Part shown: positions 39,972 to 49,886 of the stretch, piece after piece
Layout of the letters: each line of letters starts with the position of its first letter
How positions within the stretch are numbered: the stretch's first letter is position 1
NCBI GenBank assembly: GCA_018396705.1
Contig: JAGTQZ010000004.1
Span: 310,001-374,000 of the forward strand
Source: Candidatus Bathyarchaeota archaeon
Lineage (GTDB): Archaea > Thermoproteota > Bathyarchaeia > Bathyarchaeales > Bathycorpusculaceae
Direction of reading: 5' to 3'
DNA length: 64,000 nt
Made by a program: the position numbers and the translations under genes
The notes under the pieces: model-generated
What the model was told of the DNA's origin: nothing
The model's input: the letters and a program-made list of their open reading frames with translations, nothing else
Databases searched by the model: none

Positions 39972-41505
39972 TTGTCCTTTGCACCTGCAAGTGGCTCATG
40001 GGGTCATCTAAAACTTTGGGAATCCATTCAAGAAGATCCGAAGCCATCATGTGGTATCCTTTCTCCCTAAAAACAAAGTCTCCAGCAGCACCATTAACAA
40101 AAGCTCCAGCAACAGCTGCCTCAAAGGGGTCAGCGCCTTGCGCTAAGAAGGCTCCAACAATTCCTGAAAGCACGTCTCCAGTTCCGCCAACAGTCATCCC
40201 AGGGTTCCCGGTAAAATTAAATTTAATCTTTCTTTCATGAGCAATCACATCCACCGGGCCCTTAAGAAGTATTACGGCGCCAAGCTCGACTGCAGTTTTC
40301 TGAACTTCTAGAGCTTTTTCTTTTAAGTTTTCCGGCAGCTTCTTTCCTGTTAGTATAGCGTACTCTCCAGCGTGGGGCGTTAGAACTAATGACGTGATGA
40401 GTTTCCTTTTAAATTCTGCAAAGGCCTTCAGGCCGTCAGCGTCTAGCAATAACGGTTTACCAAGACTTTCGACAACTTCAATTAAGGCTTTAGCAGCTTC
40501 TCTGGTTTCCGGGTGAAGCCCTAGTCCAGGGCCGATGACAGTTGCGTCCACCTTCTCTATATACGGTTTTAGTGTCGAAATGTTCCCGGTGTTCAAGTGT
40601 TCTCCATCAAGTTTTATGGTTATCAGGTCCGGTGACATTGCTGCGATGGTATAAGCTGTTTTTTGTGGCGCAGCAACGTAAACCAAATCAACACCTGTTC
40701 TTAGCGCAGCAAGCGCCACTAATGCTGGAGCCCCTGAGAATGTTTCACTTCCGCCAATAACCAATAATCTTCCATGATCTCCCTTGCGAGACCCAGAGGT
40801 GCGTGTTTTTACAACGAGTTTGACGTCCCCCGGTCCCGCATAGTTTTCAAGTTCTGCAGGAAGCCCGATGTCTCTAACCACCAGTTCGCCAGTGTATTCC
40901 TTCGCTTTTTCCAATCCGGTTTTTGTTTTGTAAAAAGTTACTGTGAGGTTCGCTTTCACAGCTGTTCCCAAAACTTCACCGGTATCAGAGTCAATGCCCG
41001 TCGGCACGTCAACGGCCACTTTAAAAGCGTTTAACGAGTTAATTTTTTCAACAAGTTGCTTTATAGGCGGCTTTAGTTTGCCTTTTGTTCCGGTTCCGAG
41101 GAGAGCGTCTATGATTATATCTGCGTCTATGTCCGGTAGAAGCGTGCTGTCGTAAGCTTCATGGATTGTTATGCTTTCTTTTAGAAATTGCAAGCTTCTC
41201 CAGTTTTCTTGGGCTGCTTTGTGGGAGATCTCACTCGCTTTTCCGGCAAGAATCACGGTTATCTTAAAACCCATAGCTGCAAGATGTCTAGCTGCAACGA
41301 ACCCGTCTCCTCCGTTGCCGCCTAAACCGCAGAAAACTGCAACCTTTTTGTTTGGTGGAAATCTTGAGGCTACTTCCAATGCTAAGTTTCGCCCGGCATT
41401 CTCCATGAGTTGAAGCCGAGAAATCCCGAAATATTCTGCGTTAAACTCCAAAGCTCGCATTTCACGGCTCATAATAGAATTTTCGAAGATATTTTTCGTT
41501 GACAT
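39958..41505 (-). CDS. nnr: Bifunctional NAD(P)H-hydrate epimerase / dehydratase
   Basis: A 515-residue fusion. The N-terminal YjeF_N epimerase domain (about 1-215) has GLGGNGGDGFVAARHLAAMG; the C-terminal ADP-dependent dehydratase domain (about 230-505) has GGSETFSGAPALVALAALRTG, TPHAGEYAILTG and MTVGGTGDVLSGIVGAFLAQG. Together they repair damaged NAD(P)HX. It leads into tsr3 and the LysE gene (overlaps 14 and 23 bp), so these form one leftward operon. No motif is missing. Confidence 0.94.
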   Translation of the reverse strand: MSTKNIFENSIMSREMRALEFNAEYFGISRLQLMENAGRNLALEVASRFPPNKKVAVFCGLGGNGGDGFVAARHLAAMGFKITVILAGKASEISHKAAQENWRSLQFLKESITIHEAYDSTLLPDIDADIIIDALLGTGTKGKLKPPIKQLVEKINSLNAFKVAVDVPTGIDSDTGEVLGTAVKANLTVTFYKTKTGLEKAKEYTGELVVRDIGLPAELENYAGPGDVKLVVKTRTSGSRKGDHGRLLVIGGSETFSGAPALVALAALRTGVDLVYVAAPQKTAYTIAAMSPDLITIKLDGEHLNTGNISTLKPYIEKVDATVIGPGLGLHPETREAAKALIEVVESLGKPLLLDADGLKAFAEFKRKLITSLVLTPHAGEYAILTGKKLPENLKEKALEVQKTAVELGAVILLKGPVDVIAHERKIKFNFTGNPGMTVGGTGDVLSGIVGAFLAQGADPFEAAVAGAFVNGAAGDFVFREKGYHMMASDLLEWIPKVLDDPMSHLQVQRTSAAK

Positions 41506-41644
41506 GCCCGAACCTTAAGACTAATATCATAGATTACACATAAGAACGTTTTCAATCTTTAAGCTGAAGTTTAATGCTCCTCCAGTTTTCAACAACAAAA
41601 TATTTTAATGCATTAAGCTGAGACAGTATTATGAGGAGGTTTAA

Positions 41645-41887
41645 ATGCCGAAAGCATTTGTATTAATCAACACAGAAATAGGTTCAGAAGCCGATGTCTT
41701 AAAGGACCTAAAGAAGATTGAAGGTGTTGAGGAAGCCTTTGCTGTTTATGGAGTATATGACATAATTTGCAGAGTTAGCGCCGAAACTATGGATAAACTT
41801 AAAGAAATTGTGACATGGCGCATAAGAAGACTTGACAAGGTTAGATCAACCCTTACAATGATAATAATTGAAGAATCACCAAAATAG
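41645..41887 (+). CDS. Stand-alone Lrp/AsnC RAM-domain protein
   Basis: An 80-residue protein consisting only of the alpha/beta effector-binding (RAM) domain: KAFVLINTEIGSEADVLKDL and VEEAFAVYGVYDIICRVSA, with the C-terminal strand TLTMIIIEE. No helix-turn-helix is present. Such stand-alone RAM domains bind amino acids or modulate full-length Lrp proteins. An excellent GAGGAGGT site lies 5 to 6 nt upstream. It precedes TiaS in the same direction with a 100-bp gap. Confidence 0.9.
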   Translation: MPKAFVLINTEIGSEADVLKDLKKIEGVEEAFAVYGVYDIICRVSAETMDKLKEIVTWRIRRLDKVRSTLTMIIIEESPK

Positions 41888-41987
41888 CCCATCATCCCCC
41901 TATTTTATCCAACAAACTTAAGCGATTTCCTTAACGAGACAAATACTCTTTCAGTTTGAAGCGTTTATCCTTCTCAAGGATGCATAA

Positions 41988-43328
41988 ATGGCTCTAAAAT
42001 ACTTGCATATAGGCTTTGATGACACTGATTCACCCCGGAAAGGATGTACAACCTACATCGCAGCCCTTTTAGTGGAAAAATTGGAAAAACTCGGAGTCAG
42101 TTTCACCGATTATCCGAATCTCATTAGATTAAATCCTAATGTCCCATGGAAAACTAGGGGAAACGGAGCACTCTGCTTGAGGATAAAATGCAACGAAAAC
42201 ATTGTAGACAGAATCAAAGAGACAGTCATAGACACTATAGAAGAAAACTCAGACTTATCTTATAGAGGCACAGAACCCGGCGTAGTCTTCTATACAGAAG
42301 CCGAAATCCCAGAGCAAATTCAAACATTCGCTAAAAAAGCCATCACCGGAATTGTAAGCATTAAAGATGCCTTTAAACTTTTAAAAAGGTTTAAAGCGGA
42401 GGCGTTTGGGTTCAAAAGCTGGCGTGGTATAATAGGTGGCTTGGCAGCGGTCGGCGAAACCTTGCAGGGTGACTATACATTTGAAATAATTGCCTATCGC
42501 ACACCGGAAAACTGTGGCACTGAAAGAAAAATAGATAAGGCGTCAGTTATAGAGATGGACCGAGCTACTGCTCCTTACACATTTAATAACATCGACCCGG
42601 AAACTGGCAGAATTTTGATAGCACCCCACGGACCTGACCCGATTCTTTTCGGCATAAGGGGTGAAAACCCTGAAATTGTCAAGAAAGCTTTCCAAATGGT
42701 TAAGCCCCTTGAGCCTATAGAACGCTGGGTTATTTTCCGGACAAATCATGGCACGGATGCCCACTTGAAGCGCGTTAAACAGTTAAGCGAAATTAAGCCC
42801 TATAATCCAGTAATCGCCAAAGGAATGGTAGCATCAAATCCGCGAATAGTTCCTAGAAGGCATGTTATCTTCACGATTGAAGATCAAAGTGCCAGTGTTG
42901 ACTGTGCAGCCTATGCGCCAACTGGCGCTTTGAGAAAAATAGCAAGCAAGCTTATTGTTGGTGATCACATTGAAGTTTATGGTGGTGTTCGTCCACCTTC
43001 CAAAAATCGGCCGATGACCATTAACCTTGAAAAATTGCGTGTATTGAAGCTTGCCCCTCAAGTGGCTTACCATAATCCAGTTTGTCCGCAATGTGGCAAA
43101 CATCTAAAGTCTATGGGTAAAAGTAAAGGTTTTAGATGTGAAAGGTGCGGTTTGCGTTTTCCCACTCTCACCAAGGTTGCTGTTCAAGTCAAGCGGAACT
43201 TGGGTGAAGGGTTGTACATCACTTCACCTAGATCCCAGAGACATCTTACAAAACCCCTAACACGCTACGGTATGGAAAAGCAGGGGGGTTCAAAGGTTAA
43301 ACTTATTGAAGAATGGCATTTCCCATGA
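41988..43328 (+). CDS. tiaS: tRNA(Ile2) 2-agmatinylcytidine synthetase TiaS
   Basis: A 446-residue TiaS. N-terminal catalytic region HIGFDDTDSPRKGCTTY, mid-protein GFKSWRGIIGGLAAVGETL, the OB-fold around residues 290-365 and a C-terminal zinc ribbon CPQCGKHLKSMGKSKGFRCERCG, cut to CPQCGKHL and CERCG. It modifies C34 of tRNA-Ile(CAU) with agmatine so that AUA is read as Ile; essential in archaea. ATG start at 41988. The gap upstream holds a weak TATA. Agmatine-producing enzymes are not in the window. Confidence 0.95.
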   Translation: MALKYLHIGFDDTDSPRKGCTTYIAALLVEKLEKLGVSFTDYPNLIRLNPNVPWKTRGNGALCLRIKCNENIVDRIKETVIDTIEENSDLSYRGTEPGVVFYTEAEIPEQIQTFAKKAITGIVSIKDAFKLLKRFKAEAFGFKSWRGIIGGLAAVGETLQGDYTFEIIAYRTPENCGTERKIDKASVIEMDRATAPYTFNNIDPETGRILIAPHGPDPILFGIRGENPEIVKKAFQMVKPLEPIERWVIFRTNHGTDAHLKRVKQLSEIKPYNPVIAKGMVASNPRIVPRRHVIFTIEDQSASVDCAAYAPTGALRKIASKLIVGDHIEVYGGVRPPSKNRPMTINLEKLRVLKLAPQVAYHNPVCPQCGKHLKSMGKSKGFRCERCGLRFPTLTKVAVQVKRNLGEGLYITSPRSQRHLTKPLTRYGMEKQGGSKVKLIEEWHFP

Positions 43329-43457
43329 GTAACTGTATTCTATGAAGACTTTGATAAGCTACTTTCACCCCTAGAATTGTCATATCTATTTATTTGGAGA
43401 GGTAATAATAAAGTTTAAAGGGGGTAGCAAACTTGTCTGATGCTTGGAGAATCGCAG

Positions 43458-43766
43458 ATGAGTGACGCTTTATCGTTAATTGTTAATGAGTTGGGCTTGG
43501 GTGGCGTAGGTGGCTTTATAGTGGGGTTTGCTGTCAAAAAGTTGAGTAAATTTGTACTCTTTTTGATGAGCTTGTTGATAGGCTCTCTAGTTTATCTTAG
43601 TCTAAGGGGTGTTTTGAGCGTGAATTATGAGGCACTTTTTAAGCTTGTAGGCGACTTTTTAGGAGCTGCTGGCAGTGCACTTTCTTGGCTTATTCATACC
43701 GTGGCTTTGTTGCCTTTAGCCGCAAGCTTTGTCATCGGTTTTCTTATAGGGTTTAAACTTGGATAG
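43458..43766 (+). CDS. FUN14-like small membrane protein
   Basis: A 102-residue hydrophobic protein with three probable helices. The N-terminus LGLGGVGGFIVGFAVKKLSKF and the C-terminal FVIGFLIGFKLG match archaeal members of the FUN14 family. In eukaryotes FUN14 is a mitophagy receptor; the archaeal role is unknown. The frame is open from 43440, but the ATG at 43458 has GGAGA about 7 nt upstream and is preferred. It precedes alaS by 80 bp. Confidence 0.78.
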   Translation: MSDALSLIVNELGLGGVGGFIVGFAVKKLSKFVLFLMSLLIGSLVYLSLRGVLSVNYEALFKLVGDFLGAAGSALSWLIHTVALLPLAASFVIGFLIGFKLG

Positions 43767-43847
43767 TAAAATGGTTTAAATGTCGGAAACTACTCTATCC
43801 ATTGAAAAAGTCATCAACTGCTCATAAGCCAGTCTAGGAGCCTTGAG

Positions 43848-46649
43848 ATGTTGGAAAGATTTCCAGCCGAAGAGTATGCGCTTCCCTTTTTCAAAGAGCA
43901 AGGATACATCAGAAAATTTTGCCCCACGTGCAAGACATACTTCTGGACTCTAAATCCAGAACGAGAGACATGCGGCGAGGCTAGGGTTGAAGGATGCTCC
44001 ACTTATACCTTCATAGGTGATCCACCGACAAGAAAAAGCTACACGTTACGTGAAATGCGTGAAGCATTTTTGTCGTTTTTTGAAAGACATGGCCACACCC
44101 GCATAAAGCCATATCCTGTTGTGGCAAGGTGGAGAGACGACATTTACTTGACGCATGCCAGCATAATAGATTTCCAACCATATGTAACGGAGGGAATTGC
44201 ACCTCCACCAGCAAATCCTCTGGTTATAGCTCAGCCATGCATTCGCTTAGTTGATATAACTAACACCGGGCCAACCTTTGGTAAGTATTTAACAATTTTC
44301 GAGATGGGCGGGCATCACGCATTCAATTACCCAGACAAAGAAGTTTACTGGAAAGATCAGACAGTGCGGTATCATCACGCCTTCGCTACTGAAGAGCTCG
44401 GCATAAAACCCGAAGAAATAACTTATAAGGAGGAAATATGGTCTGGCGGCGGAAACGCTGGACCATGCCTTGAATGCATAGCCCGAGGCTTAGAAGTTGC
44501 AACACTAGTGTTTATGCAATACAAAGTTGTCAATGATCAATTCATCAAATTACCAATAAGAACCGTTGACACTGGCTATGGCATAGAGCGCTATGCTTGG
44601 CTTTCGCAAGGCGCCCCAAGCGCCTTCCACACTATATACGGAGAACTTCTGAATAAGATCCTTGAAATGGCTGGAATAACCCAAATTGACATGAATTTGC
44701 TGGCAAGAGTTGCAAGAGTCTCCCCCCTTGTCGGTTTGGGAAAAACGATCAGCCTAATGGAGGCTAGAAAGAAAATAGCTAACATTTTGGGCATAGATGC
44801 CGCTATGCTGGATAATTTCTTGTCCCCTATAGAAAATGCATTTGCCATAGCAGACCACACAAAATGTTTAAGCTTTATACTTTCTGAGGGTGTTGTTCCC
44901 TCGAATATTCAAGAGGGATATTTAGCTAGACTTTTATTTAGGAGAATTTATAGGTTATTAAGACTCTTGGGGATTTCGGACAAGCTTTATGATATTTTTG
45001 ATATGCAAATCAATTATTGGTCTGTGGATTATCCACATCTCATGGAAATGCGAGATGAGATAATTGAGATGCTTCACGTAGAGGAGGAAAAATTCAAAGA
45101 GACTATATCAAGGGGAAGCAGCCTTGTAAAACGCATAACCGAAGACTTAAAGTCAAGAAATCTCAACAAAATCCCCATTGAAACGCTGACTGAGCTCTAT
45201 GATTCGCATGGTCTTCCACCGGAAATTGTCAAGGAGATGGCGGAAGCTGAAGGTGTAACTGCTGAGGTTCCAGCGAACTTCTACAGTTTGATTGCTGAAA
45301 GGCACATGCAAACCTCAAAACCGACTGAGGAGATTGAACACGAGAAATGGATTGAGAATGAAGTGGCTGGTCTTCCCCCAACAGAGGAGCTTTACTACAA
45401 GGATCAGTATATGAAAAGCTTTGAGGCAAAAGTTCTCAAAGTGTTTAAGAATCAATATATAGTTCTGGATAGGACATGTTTTTATCCGGAAGGCGGAGGG
45501 CAGCCTGCTGATACTGGTTTTTTAACGTTTGACGGCGGAAGGGCTGAGGTTGTCTACGTGCAAAAAATAGGCAAAGTTATTGTTCACCAGATTAAAGGTG
45601 GAAAGCCTCCTGCTGAAGGAAGTCTTGTGAAAGGTTTCATAGATTGGGATAGACGATATGTATTAATGAAAAACCACACAGCAACGCATGTGGTCAATGC
45701 TGCCGCGCGGCGCGTTCTTGGACAGCATGTTTGGCAGTTTGGCACACAGAAGGGCGTCGAAAGCTCAAGGCTTGATATTTCCCATTACCGGCGCCTTACA
45801 CGAGAAGAATTGCAGAAAATAGAGCTTTTAGCCAATGAGGCGGTCTTTCGCAACATTCCAGTTGAAATTTCATGGATGCCTCGAACAGAAGCTGAAAACC
45901 TTTATGGCTTTAGGCTGTACCAAGGTGGTGCTGTTCCTGGAAAAGAAATTCGTGTGGTTAAAATTGGAGACTGGGAAGTGGAGGCTTGCGCTGGAACACA
46001 TGTGCTTAGCACCGGGGAGATAGGTCTTATCAAAATAATACATTCAGAAAGGATACAAGACGGTGTGGAACGTCTAGAATATTCTGTTGGAATACATGCC
46101 TTAAAGGCTATACAGCAAAATGAGGCGCTGCTTTGGCGAGTTTCAGAGATTCTGAATGCTCCGCTAGAAAAACTAGATAAGACTGCGGAGAAGATGGTTA
46201 AAGACTTAAAGGAAGCCAATGCTGAAAGAAGAAGACTATTAAAGGAGATAGCGAGGCTGGAGAGTCTCAGCGTAGACACAAAGGCGGAAGCAATAAACAT
46301 CCGTGAAATCGATGACGTTAAACTTGTCATGCGTGACTTTGGAGAGGACGCTGATGTCAACCGCATGATACAAACGGCAAACGAAATAGTGAAAAGGGAC
46401 GAAACCACAGTCACAGTCTTTTACGGCGTTGATGGAAAAACTGCAAGAATACTTGTCATGGCCGGGCAAAAGGCTGTGGAAAGGGGTATAAACGCTGGCG
46501 AAATAGCTAGAGAAGCCTCAAAAATAATAGGTGGAGGGGGAGGAGGAAGACAAAATTTCGCTCAGGGTGGAGGGCCATTGACCGAAAAATTAAGGGAAGC
46601 CATTAAAAGGGCCGCGGAAGTCTTGGAGAATCAACTTAAACATAAATAA
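43848..46649 (+). CDS. alaS: Alanyl-tRNA synthetase (archaeal type)
   Basis: A 933-residue class II synthetase. The archaeal N-terminal extension has a zinc-like motif FCPTCKTYFWTLNPERETCG. The catalytic core includes ARWRDDIYLTHASIIDFQPY and MGGHHAFNYPDKEVYWKDQT. The editing domain keeps both metal motifs NHTATHVVNAAARR and VEACAGTHVLST. The C-Ala tail ends with GGGGGGRQNFAQGGGPL. It charges tRNA-Ala and clears mischarged Ser/Gly. No domain is missing, and the size is normal for archaea. Confidence 0.96.
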   Translation: MLERFPAEEYALPFFKEQGYIRKFCPTCKTYFWTLNPERETCGEARVEGCSTYTFIGDPPTRKSYTLREMREAFLSFFERHGHTRIKPYPVVARWRDDIYLTHASIIDFQPYVTEGIAPPPANPLVIAQPCIRLVDITNTGPTFGKYLTIFEMGGHHAFNYPDKEVYWKDQTVRYHHAFATEELGIKPEEITYKEEIWSGGGNAGPCLECIARGLEVATLVFMQYKVVNDQFIKLPIRTVDTGYGIERYAWLSQGAPSAFHTIYGELLNKILEMAGITQIDMNLLARVARVSPLVGLGKTISLMEARKKIANILGIDAAMLDNFLSPIENAFAIADHTKCLSFILSEGVVPSNIQEGYLARLLFRRIYRLLRLLGISDKLYDIFDMQINYWSVDYPHLMEMRDEIIEMLHVEEEKFKETISRGSSLVKRITEDLKSRNLNKIPIETLTELYDSHGLPPEIVKEMAEAEGVTAEVPANFYSLIAERHMQTSKPTEEIEHEKWIENEVAGLPPTEELYYKDQYMKSFEAKVLKVFKNQYIVLDRTCFYPEGGGQPADTGFLTFDGGRAEVVYVQKIGKVIVHQIKGGKPPAEGSLVKGFIDWDRRYVLMKNHTATHVVNAAARRVLGQHVWQFGTQKGVESSRLDISHYRRLTREELQKIELLANEAVFRNIPVEISWMPRTEAENLYGFRLYQGGAVPGKEIRVVKIGDWEVEACAGTHVLSTGEIGLIKIIHSERIQDGVERLEYSVGIHALKAIQQNEALLWRVSEILNAPLEKLDKTAEKMVKDLKEANAERRRLLKEIARLESLSVDTKAEAINIREIDDVKLVMRDFGEDADVNRMIQTANEIVKRDETTVTVFYGVDGKTARILVMAGQKAVERGINAGEIAREASKIIGGGGGGRQNFAQGGGPLTEKLREAIKRAAEVLENQLKHK

Positions 46650-46767
46650 TCAACACGCTACAAAGCTTCTTCATAGTTGAACCATGTTTTAAGAAGAATA
46701 TTTTTAGCAAAAATTATATGAAAACGAAGTGTGAACAAGATCACCGAATATAAAGGAGAGAATAGAT

Positions 46768-47556
46768 TTGGACATCATCGTCTGTGTTAAACATGTTCCA
46801 GAAACTGCTGAAGCAGAACTGAAAATAGACGCAACTGGTAAGGGCATAGAAAAAACTGGACTGGTCTTCGACATAAACGAGTGGGACGACTACGCTTTAG
46901 AAGAGGCGGTGCGCATCAAGGAAAAATTCGGCGGGACTGTAACAGCGATAACAGTTGGCCCAGAAGATTCTGACAATACTCTGCGAAAGTGTTTAGCGCG
47001 TGGCGCAGACAAAGCCATACGTGTAACAGATTCAAAGTTTGCCGGCTCAGACGCGTATGCCACAGCAAAAATTCTTTACAGCGTCATTAGAAACATGCAT
47101 TTCGACTTAATCCTAACTGGAGCACAGGCCGGTGACGATGGAAGCGCTGTCGTCGGCCCAGTTTTAGCGGAGTTTCTTGGGGTGCCGCATGCCACCATGG
47201 TAAAAAAGATAGTGTTGGATGGAGACAAAGCAATTGTTAACCGTGAGCTTGAGGGTGGTTTCGAAGAAAGGTTGGAGGTTAAACTGCCAGCGCTTTTCAC
47301 AGTTCAGACCGGGATTAATGAACCACGCTATGTTTCCATCATGGGAATACGTAAAGCCATGCAAAAGGAAATAAAGGTCATGAGACTGGCTGATATAGGC
47401 TTAAGCGAAAACGATGTAGGCGAGACTGGTTCATGGCTGGTAATAGAAAAACTCTATCTTCCACCAGTTGAGAAGCAAACAGAGTTTCTGAAAGGAAGCC
47501 CGGACGAGATAGCTGCTAAAGTTATAGAAATTCTGAAGTCAAGGGGGCTGATCTAA
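46768..47556 (+). CDS. etfB: Electron transfer flavoprotein beta subunit
   Basis: A 262-residue EtfB. It has IVCVKHVPETAEAELKIDATGKG at the start and GAQAGDDGSAVVGPVLAEFL with the AMP/FAD-binding D-G-S loop. ETF takes electrons from acyl-CoA dehydrogenase; here the acyl-CoA dehydrogenase is 2.3 kb downstream. The TTG start has AAAGGAGAG about 7 nt upstream. Whether this ETF bifurcates (group with NADH and ferredoxin) or feeds a quinone cannot be read here; no ETF-quinone oxidoreductase is in the window. Confidence 0.92.
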   Translation: MDIIVCVKHVPETAEAELKIDATGKGIEKTGLVFDINEWDDYALEEAVRIKEKFGGTVTAITVGPEDSDNTLRKCLARGADKAIRVTDSKFAGSDAYATAKILYSVIRNMHFDLILTGAQAGDDGSAVVGPVLAEFLGVPHATMVKKIVLDGDKAIVNRELEGGFEERLEVKLPALFTVQTGINEPRYVSIMGIRKAMQKEIKVMRLADIGLSENDVGETGSWLVIEKLYLPPVEKQTEFLKGSPDEIAAKVIEILKSRGLI

Positions 47557-47557
47557 A

Positions 47558-48550
47558 ATGGCTGAGATATTTGTGTTAGCTGAACACAGGCAAGGAGCGC
47601 TTAGAGATATAACCTTCGAAATGCTGACTAAAGCCAGGGAAATCGCTGAAAAGACAAACGCTAATTTGACAGCTGTTTTGCTGGGCAAGAATGTTAAGGA
47701 ACACGCGAAAACGTTGGCGGAGTATGCCAAAAATGTTTTGCTGATTGAGGATAGTAGGCTTGAAAACTTTAACTCTGACGTGTACCATAAAGTTCTTTCA
47801 CATTTAATCAGGCAACGTAAACCAGTTTTAACAATTATTGGCCACACTTCCTATGGTGTGGAGCTTGCTCCAAGGCTGGCAGCAGCCTTAAACATTCCAT
47901 TAGCAACGGATTGTATAGACTTTGATTTCGAGGGTGAAAGGTTTACAGTAACTCGACAAATATACGGCGGAAAAGTGAATGCAAAAGTTGTACTACGGAA
48001 GTCTGAAAGTTACATGGTTACGCTGCGGCAAGCTGCCTTTCAAGCTAAAAAACCACCTATGCCGTTAAACGGGCAAATAGAAGAGATCCAACCACCTCTA
48101 ATCGAGGAAGTAACCGCTAAACGCTTCTTGGAATATGTGCCACCGCCCCCGGGAGGAGTTGATATAACAGCTGCAAGTGTATTGGTGGGTATTGGAAGGG
48201 GCGTAAAAGACCAAAGCAACATACCAATTGTGGAGGAGTTGGCGAAATCCCTTGGCGGCGTTTTAGCATGTTCTCGTCCAGTAGTAGATAAAGGATGGCT
48301 TCCAAACGACAGGCAAGTGGGTACTTCCGGGAAAATTGTGAAGCCGAAACTTTACATAGCCTTGGGAATTAGCGGAGCCTTCCAACATGTTTTAGGAATG
48401 AAAAACTCCGACCTAATAATAGCTGTAAATAAAGATCCAAAAGCGCCAATATTCAGCTTCTCAGACTACGGCATTGTCGAAGACCTTTTCAAGATAGTAC
48501 CAGCCCTTAAAAACAAGATTAACGAACTTAAAGCCCAAAAAGTAACATAG
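47558..48550 (+). CDS. etfA: Electron transfer flavoprotein alpha subunit
   Basis: A 330-residue EtfA starting 1 bp after etfB. The C-terminal FAD-binding domain has ASVLVGIGRGVKDQSNIPIV, SRPVVDKGWLPNDRQVGTSGKIVKPKLYIALGISGAFQH, cut to DRQVGTSGKIVKPKLY, and IAVNKDPKAPIFSFSDYGIV. It carries no additional ferredoxin domain. It pairs with etfB as the electron acceptor of the acyl-CoA dehydrogenase in this cluster. Confidence 0.93.
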   Translation: MAEIFVLAEHRQGALRDITFEMLTKAREIAEKTNANLTAVLLGKNVKEHAKTLAEYAKNVLLIEDSRLENFNSDVYHKVLSHLIRQRKPVLTIIGHTSYGVELAPRLAAALNIPLATDCIDFDFEGERFTVTRQIYGGKVNAKVVLRKSESYMVTLRQAAFQAKKPPMPLNGQIEEIQPPLIEEVTAKRFLEYVPPPPGGVDITAASVLVGIGRGVKDQSNIPIVEELAKSLGGVLACSRPVVDKGWLPNDRQVGTSGKIVKPKLYIALGISGAFQHVLGMKNSDLIIAVNKDPKAPIFSFSDYGIVEDLFKIVPALKNKINELKAQKVT

Positions 48551-48701
48551 TTCAGTCGATGAAACATGTGGGGATATATCAGCGAAATCCAAAAATCACG
48601 AATGTTTTCTTTTCCCTCTTTTTAATTATGGCTTTAGAGTTTTGTAAAAGTTTATACCTCTTAGCCCAAGTAGCATATTCTAAACCTTTAGGTGGCCCCG
48701 T

Positions 48702-49886
48702 TTGGCTAGGGAAGTTAAAGAAGTAGCCGTCATTGGGTCTGGTACAATGGGGCATGGAATAGCGCAAATTCTAGCAATGAATGGTTTTCAAGTGGCGATG
48801 GTGGATGTTAGCCAAGTTTTTCTCGAAAAAGCCTTGGAGAAAATTAAATGGAGTCTGAGTAAATTCGTAGAAAAAAGGCGTATAAGACAGGAAGACGCGG
48901 ACGCTGCTCTTGCAAGAATACATGTAACGACAAGTTATGAAGAAGCCGCGATGAATGTAGATGTTGCCATAGAAGTTGTTCCCGAAAACATTGAGCTTAA
49001 AAAGAAGGTTTTCAGTGAACTTGACAGGGTGGCGCCGCCTTATGCGGTTTTAGCCTCTAACACTTCGACGTTGAGTATAACAGAACTGGGTAAGGCGACA
49101 AATCGTCCCGACAAGGTTGCGGGAATGCACTTTTTCAATCCCCCTCAATTAATGCTGCTGGTAGAGGTTATCAAGGGTGAAAAAACAAGCGATGAAACAA
49201 TAAATACTCTTGTTAAATTGGCTGAAAAACTCAGAAAAACTCCAATTATCGTAAAGAAAGACGTACGAGGCTTCATAGTCAACAGAGTTTTGGTTGCTGT
49301 TTTCATCGAGGCCTTTTGGGCTTATTATCGCGAGGAGGCAACGAAGGAGGGCATAGATGCGTCACTAAAATACCGTGGGGGTTTCCCAATGGGGTTGTTT
49401 GAACTAGCTGATTTCGTTGGGTTAGACTTGGCCTATGAAATCTGGAAAATACTCTATGAAGCCTATGGTGAGCGCTTTAAACTTTGCACCGAACTAATTG
49501 AGCCGCTTGTAAAAGCGGGAAAACTTGGACAAAAGGTTGGCGTGGGCTTTTACGATTGGACCAAAGGAAGGCCGAGGATACCCTTCAGCCTAATGGAGGA
49601 GTACGACGTTGAGAGATCTTGGGCTGTAGCTGTAAACGAGGCAGCTTGGCTTGTACATGAGGATGCTGCAAGCCCAGCAGATATAGACACGGGAATGAAG
49701 CTCGGTGCAGGTTGGCCTTCAGGTCCATGTGAATATGCGGACAGAACCGGTTTAGACGTTATTGTTAAAAATTTGAATGAACTTCATGCCAAATATAAGA
49801 TGGAACTCTATAAGCCATGTCCGTTGCTTGAGGATTATGTTAGTAAAGGTTGGTTAGGAAGGAAAGCTGGAAGGGGGTTTTACTAG
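48702..49886 (+). CDS. 3-hydroxyacyl-CoA dehydrogenase
   Basis: A 394-residue NAD-dependent enzyme. The Rossmann domain shows AVIGSGTMGHGIAQILAMNGF, the catalytic HFFNP region is GMHFFNPPQLMLLVEVIKGEKTS with the His and Glu pair, and two C-terminal helical dimerisation domains follow. Reaction: L-3-hydroxyacyl-CoA to 3-ketoacyl-CoA. Unlike many archaeal homologues there is no fused crotonase domain; a separate enoyl-CoA hydratase gene is downstream. The TTG start is at 48702. The stop overlaps the start of the next gene by one base. Confidence 0.94.
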   Translation: MAREVKEVAVIGSGTMGHGIAQILAMNGFQVAMVDVSQVFLEKALEKIKWSLSKFVEKRRIRQEDADAALARIHVTTSYEEAAMNVDVAIEVVPENIELKKKVFSELDRVAPPYAVLASNTSTLSITELGKATNRPDKVAGMHFFNPPQLMLLVEVIKGEKTSDETINTLVKLAEKLRKTPIIVKKDVRGFIVNRVLVAVFIEAFWAYYREEATKEGIDASLKYRGGFPMGLFELADFVGLDLAYEIWKILYEAYGERFKLCTELIEPLVKAGKLGQKVGVGFYDWTKGRPRIPFSLMEEYDVERSWAVAVNEAAWLVHEDAASPADIDTGMKLGAGWPSGPCEYADRTGLDVIVKNLNELHAKYKMELYKPCPLLEDYVSKGWLGRKAGRGFY

